This document shows, in pieces, positions 61,231 through 64,000 of a stretch of DNA of 64,000 nt. The position numbers were made by a program, and so were the translations under genes. The notes below the pieces were generated by a model that made no database searches, was not told the DNA's origin, and worked only from the letters and a program-made list of their open reading frames with translations. How positions within the stretch are numbered: the first letter of the stretch is position 1; each line of letters begins with the position of its first letter. The stretch comes from Rhizobium sp. BK196. GTDB taxonomy: Bacteria; Pseudomonadota; Alphaproteobacteria; Rhizobiales; Rhizobiaceae. The DNA is taken from assembly GCF_014193255.1 (NCBI RefSeq), contig NZ_JACHZB010000011.1:124001-188000 (forward strand). Direction: 5' to 3'.

Positions 61231-61638
61231 ATGATTACCGCAATGCCGCTGATGGTTATTCCATTTATTCTTTACAATCTAGCGATGCTAGGCGTGATGG
61301 GTGGCGGCGGAATTCCCTCGCTCCAGCACGACGTGATCGTGCTATCCATGCTTTCTGGCGCAATCTGGAGCATGGCGCTCGGCGATCTCTTCATCGTCGT
61401 GGCGCTCGTCGTACTTTTCTTCGAGATCCTGAAGGCAACCCGGAATGGCTCCGGCAATCTCATCAATCATATGCTGTCGATGCTGGTCTTCATCGCTTTC
61501 CTGGTCGAGTTTCTGCTCGTCCAGGATGCAGCGACCCAGGTCTTCTTCATCATGATGATCATTGCGCTGATCGACGTGATCGGCGGCTTTGCAGTGTCGA
61601 TCCGCAGCGCCGGCCGGGACGTTTCGATCGGCCTATAG
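61231..61638 (+). CDS. Small integral membrane protein of unknown function
   Basis: The 135-residue protein has about four membrane segments (PLMVIPFILYNLAML; VIVLSMLSGAIWSMALG / DLFIVVALVVLFFEIL; MLSMLVFIAFLVEFLLV; VFFIMMIIALIDVIGGFAV) joined by short loops, and both ends appear polar. I do not recognise a family from memory. The SD GGGAGA precedes the ATG. Its stop overlaps the convergent phaR end by six bases. Confidence 0.8.
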   Translation: MITAMPLMVIPFILYNLAMLGVMGGGGIPSLQHDVIVLSMLSGAIWSMALGDLFIVVALVVLFFEILKATRNGSGNLINHMLSMLVFIAFLVEFLLVQDAATQVFFIMMIIALIDVIGGFAVSIRSAGRDVSIGL

Positions 61639-62205
61639 GCTGTCGAGCTTGTTCTGCAGCGCGCGAAGCTGTTCCTTCAGCTCGTCGATGTCCTTGGCTT
61701 CCGCCTTGCGGCTTTCCTTTGGCGGCGGCGTCATAAAGGGTGAGAACATCTGCATGGCCTGCTGGAACATCTCGGTATTCCGGCGGACCTGCTCTTCGAT
61801 CATCTGCATGGGAAGCTGCAGGTTCTTGCCGAGCGGCGTTTCGCCGAAGGCACGGTTTACCTGCTCACGGATTTGCGACTGCTGTTCCGTGAAGGCGCGC
61901 ATGGAATGTTCCAGGAAGCTCGGAACGACCATCTGCATCTGGTCGCCGTAATAGGTGATCAGCTGACGCAGGAAGGAGATCGGAAGCAGCGTGTTACCAG
62001 TCTTCGATTCCTGCTCGAAAATAATCTGGGTCAGTACCGAATGCGTGATGTCGTCACCGCTCTTGGCGTCCTGGACGACAAAGTCCTCCCCCTTCTTCAC
62101 CATCTCTGCCAGGTCTTCCAGCGTCACATAGGTGCTGGTGCCCGTATTGTAGAGGCGGCGATTGGCATATTTCTTGATTACGATCTGACCCTCAGTCTTC
62201 GCCAT
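61633..62205 (-). CDS. phaR: Polyhydroxyalkanoate synthesis repressor PhaR
   Basis: PhaR binds PHB and the promoters of phasin genes and represses them when polymer is absent. The 190-residue protein has the PHB_acc_N domain (IVIKKYANRRLYNTGTSTYVTLEDLAEMV) and a PHB_acc segment (THSVLTQIIFEQESK and LLPISFLRQLITYYGDQMQ), then a glutamine/methionine-rich tail ending in a coiled-coil-like helix (IDELKEQLRALQNKLDSL). In rhizobia the gene is also called aniA. It is divergent from phbA across 234 bases. Confidence 0.95.
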   Translation of the reverse strand: MAKTEGQIVIKKYANRRLYNTGTSTYVTLEDLAEMVKKGEDFVVQDAKSGDDITHSVLTQIIFEQESKTGNTLLPISFLRQLITYYGDQMQMVVPSFLEHSMRAFTEQQSQIREQVNRAFGETPLGKNLQLPMQMIEEQVRRNTEMFQQAMQMFSPFMTPPPKESRKAEAKDIDELKEQLRALQNKLDSL

Positions 62206-62439
62206 ATCAGTCTCCCGAACCCCGTCTGATTGTATGGATACTCCTCCACCAGAGACTGTAGACGCAAAAGAAGGGCGGTGACAATCTCTTTGTGCGATGC
62301 GGCAAGCCCTTTCCCTGTACGGATAAATCCATTCGAGGGCGCTGCAGCAAATAGTGGAATAGGTCTTGGCATTTGACTTGCGCCTGCAGCTTTGTCAGTT
62401 TCCGCTTATATGTGTGACGAGAAACGAGGAAACCACCCC

Positions 62440-63621
62440 ATGAGCAGTTCATCCGTCGTCATCGCCAGCGCAGCGCGCACCGCTGTCGGTTCCTTTAACG
62501 GTGCTTTCGGCACAATTCCCGCTCACGAGCTCGGCGCGGCTGCCGTCAAGGGCGCGCTGGAGCGGGCAGGTGTTTCTCCTGAAGACGTGGACGAGGTGAT
62601 CCTTGGCCAAGTCCTGCAGGCCGGCGAGGGCCAGAACCCCGCTCGCCAGGCGGCGATGAAGGCCGGTGTTCCCAAGGAGGCGACCGCCTGGAGCGTCAAC
62701 CAGCTCTGCGGCTCTGGCCTGCGCGCCGTCGCTCTCGGCATGCAGCAGATCGCGCTCGGTGATGCGAAGATCATCGTCGCCGGCGGTCAGGAATCCATGT
62801 CGATGGCGCCGCACGCCGCGCATTTGCGCGGCGGCGTCAAGATGGGCGACATGAAGATGATCGACACCATGATCAAGGACGGCCTCACTGACGCCTTTTA
62901 CGGCTATCACATGGGCGTTACCGCTGAAAACATCGCGCGTCAGTGGCAGCTTTCCCGTGATGACCAGGACCAATTCGCCGTCGGCTCGCAGAACAAGGCT
63001 GAAGCCGCGCAGAAGGCTGGCCGTTTCAAGGACGAAATTGTTCCCTTCGTCATTCAAGGCCGCAAGGGTGACGTGACCGTCGATGCAGACGAATATATCC
63101 GTCATGGTGCGACGCTGGAGGCTATGGGCAAGCTGCGGCCTGCCTTCGACAAGGACGGCACGGTAACGGCGGCGAACGCTTCCGGTCTCAATGACGGCGC
63201 TGCCGCGGCGGTGCTGATGAGTGAAGCGGAAGCGTCGCGACGCGGTATCCAGCCGCTTGCCCGCATCGTGTCCTGGGCAACGGCCGGCGTGGATCCGCAG
63301 GTCATGGGCACCGGCCCGATCCCCGCCTCACGCAAAGCGCTGGAAAAGGCCGGATGGTCCGTCGGCGATCTCGATCTCGTTGAGGCCAATGAGGCGTTTG
63401 CGGCCCAGGCCTGCGCCGTCAACAAGGATCTCGGCTGGGATCCCGATCTCGTCAACGTTAATGGCGGCGCGATTGCGATCGGTCATCCGATCGGCGCGTC
63501 CGGTGCACGTGTCCTCAACACACTGCTCTTCGAGATGAAGCGCCGCGGCGCGAAGAAAGGCCTCGCGACATTGTGCATTGGCGGCGGCATGGGTGTCGCA
63601 ATGTGTTTTGAGGCAATGTAA
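62440..63621 (+). CDS. phbA: Acetyl-CoA acetyltransferase (beta-ketothiolase) PhbA
   Basis: PhbA condenses two acetyl-CoA to acetoacetyl-CoA, the first step of polyhydroxybutyrate synthesis. The 393-residue thiolase has nucleophile C90 (NQLCGSGLRAV), H349 (AIAIGHPIGASG) and the base C379 (LCIGGGMG). The signature CGSGLRAVALGMQQI and GGQESMSMAP are standard. ATG 62440 follows GAGGA; an upstream in-frame start at 62392 is unnecessary. phbB follows after 66 bases. Confidence 0.96.
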   Translation: MSSSSVVIASAARTAVGSFNGAFGTIPAHELGAAAVKGALERAGVSPEDVDEVILGQVLQAGEGQNPARQAAMKAGVPKEATAWSVNQLCGSGLRAVALGMQQIALGDAKIIVAGGQESMSMAPHAAHLRGGVKMGDMKMIDTMIKDGLTDAFYGYHMGVTAENIARQWQLSRDDQDQFAVGSQNKAEAAQKAGRFKDEIVPFVIQGRKGDVTVDADEYIRHGATLEAMGKLRPAFDKDGTVTAANASGLNDGAAAAVLMSEAEASRRGIQPLARIVSWATAGVDPQVMGTGPIPASRKALEKAGWSVGDLDLVEANEAFAAQACAVNKDLGWDPDLVNVNGGAIAIGHPIGASGARVLNTLLFEMKRRGAKKGLATLCIGGGMGVAMCFEAM

Positions 63622-63687
63622 ATAGCGTACGATGCATGTTTCATCAGGCCCAACCTAAGCGGGCTGACAACAACAGGGGAGCGGAAC

Positions 63688-64000
63688 ATGAGCAGAGTGG
63701 CTCTGGTCACTGGGGGTACGCGCGGTATTGGCGCGGCGATTTCGATGGCACTCAAGAACGCCGGCTATAAGGTTGCTGCCAACTATGCCGGCAATGATGA
63801 AAAGGCCAAGGCATTTCATGATGTTACCGGCGTGCCGGTCTTCAAGTGGGACGTGTCCGACTATGTTGCCTGCGGGGAAGGTATTGCGAGGGTCCAAGCC
63901 GAACTCGGCCCGGTCGAAATCCTCGTCAACAATGCCGGCATCACGCGCGACGCGATGTTTCACAAGATGACGGCCCAGCAATGGCATGAGGTGATCAATA
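63688..64000 (+). CDS. phbB: Acetoacetyl-CoA reductase PhbB, truncated by the window end
   Basis: PhbB reduces acetoacetyl-CoA to (R)-3-hydroxybutyryl-CoA with NADPH. The 104 visible codons have MSRVALVTGGTRGIGAAIS (short-chain dehydrogenase nucleotide loop GGTRGIGA), and EILVNNAGITRDAMFHKM near the end, typical of PhbB. The ATG follows AGGGGAGCGG. The rest, including the catalytic YxxxK, lies beyond the window. It pairs with phbA as a phbAB operon. Confidence 0.95.
   Translation, partial: MSRVALVTGGTRGIGAAISMALKNAGYKVAANYAGNDEKAKAFHDVTGVPVFKWDVSDYVACGEGIARVQAELGPVEILVNNAGITRDAMFHKMTAQQWHEVIN

Noticed and set aside
1..64000. CRISPR array, insertion sequence or prophage genes
   Set aside because: No repeat-spacer pattern, transposase, integrase or phage structural protein motif seen on either strand.

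Overview
The window is a contiguous, gene-dense, GC-rich chromosomal segment of an alphaproteobacterium of the family Rhizobiaceae, most likely Rhizobium sensu stricto (R. etli / R. leguminosarum type). Supporting signs are a 2838-residue cyclic beta-1,2-glucan synthase (NdvB) with OpgC, NdvA and a LuxR-type ExpR next to pyruvate carboxylase, a pyruvate carboxylase whose length (1154 aa) and key lysines fall where R. etli numbering puts them, a phaR/phbA/phbB cluster, and an alpha-r14 'cuckoo'-type small RNA. No phage, insertion sequence, CRISPR array or rRNA was seen; one tRNA-Ser(CGA) is present.

Layout. 1-4.2 kb: rsfS, a molybdate uptake locus (short ModE-type regulator, modCBA) and a three-hairpin anti-Shine-Dalgarno sRNA. 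4.2-8.3 kb: the tightly overlapping obgE-proB-proA-nadD operon. 8.4-11.3 kb: an endonuclease/phosphatase-fold protein, two tandem acetyltransferases and rplU-rpmA. 11.6-19.5 kb: tRNA-Ser, a long nested palindrome, a divergent LysR/MFS pair, a DUF2934 protein, a ThuA-like protein preceded by a frameshifted gene remnant, galE and an overlapping formylglycine-type phosphonate monoester hydrolase/sulfatase, and a DUF1993 protein. 19.8-30.6 kb: transport, with a CUT2 sugar ABC operon, a Nudix hydrolase and an M19 dipeptidase followed by a five-gene peptide ABC operon. 30.7-31.8 kb: a run of very small ORFs and RNA hairpins.

31.8-49.7 kb: ndvB and opgC (synthesis and probable substituent decoration of periplasmic cyclic glucan), corA, ndvA (glucan export), expR (quorum-sensing regulator) and pyc. 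49.9-54.8 kb: an FMN reductase, a cystine-type ABC operon, a DMT permease and a DeoR regulator. 54.9-64 kb: an MFS permease, ispG, ispA, mtgA, a 2H phosphoesterase-like DUF1868 protein, a GST, rpmF, a small membrane protein, then the polyhydroxybutyrate genes phaR, phbA and phbB (cut by the window end).

The most unusual features are the sRNA with three repeated CCTCCTCCC loops, a hairpin that buries the ribosome-binding site of a 35-codon ORF followed by a strong terminator upstream of ndvB, and a 134-bp nested palindrome beside the tRNA. Most genes look like ordinary chromosomal housekeeping or transport genes. All functional calls come from reading motifs and context; no database search was run.
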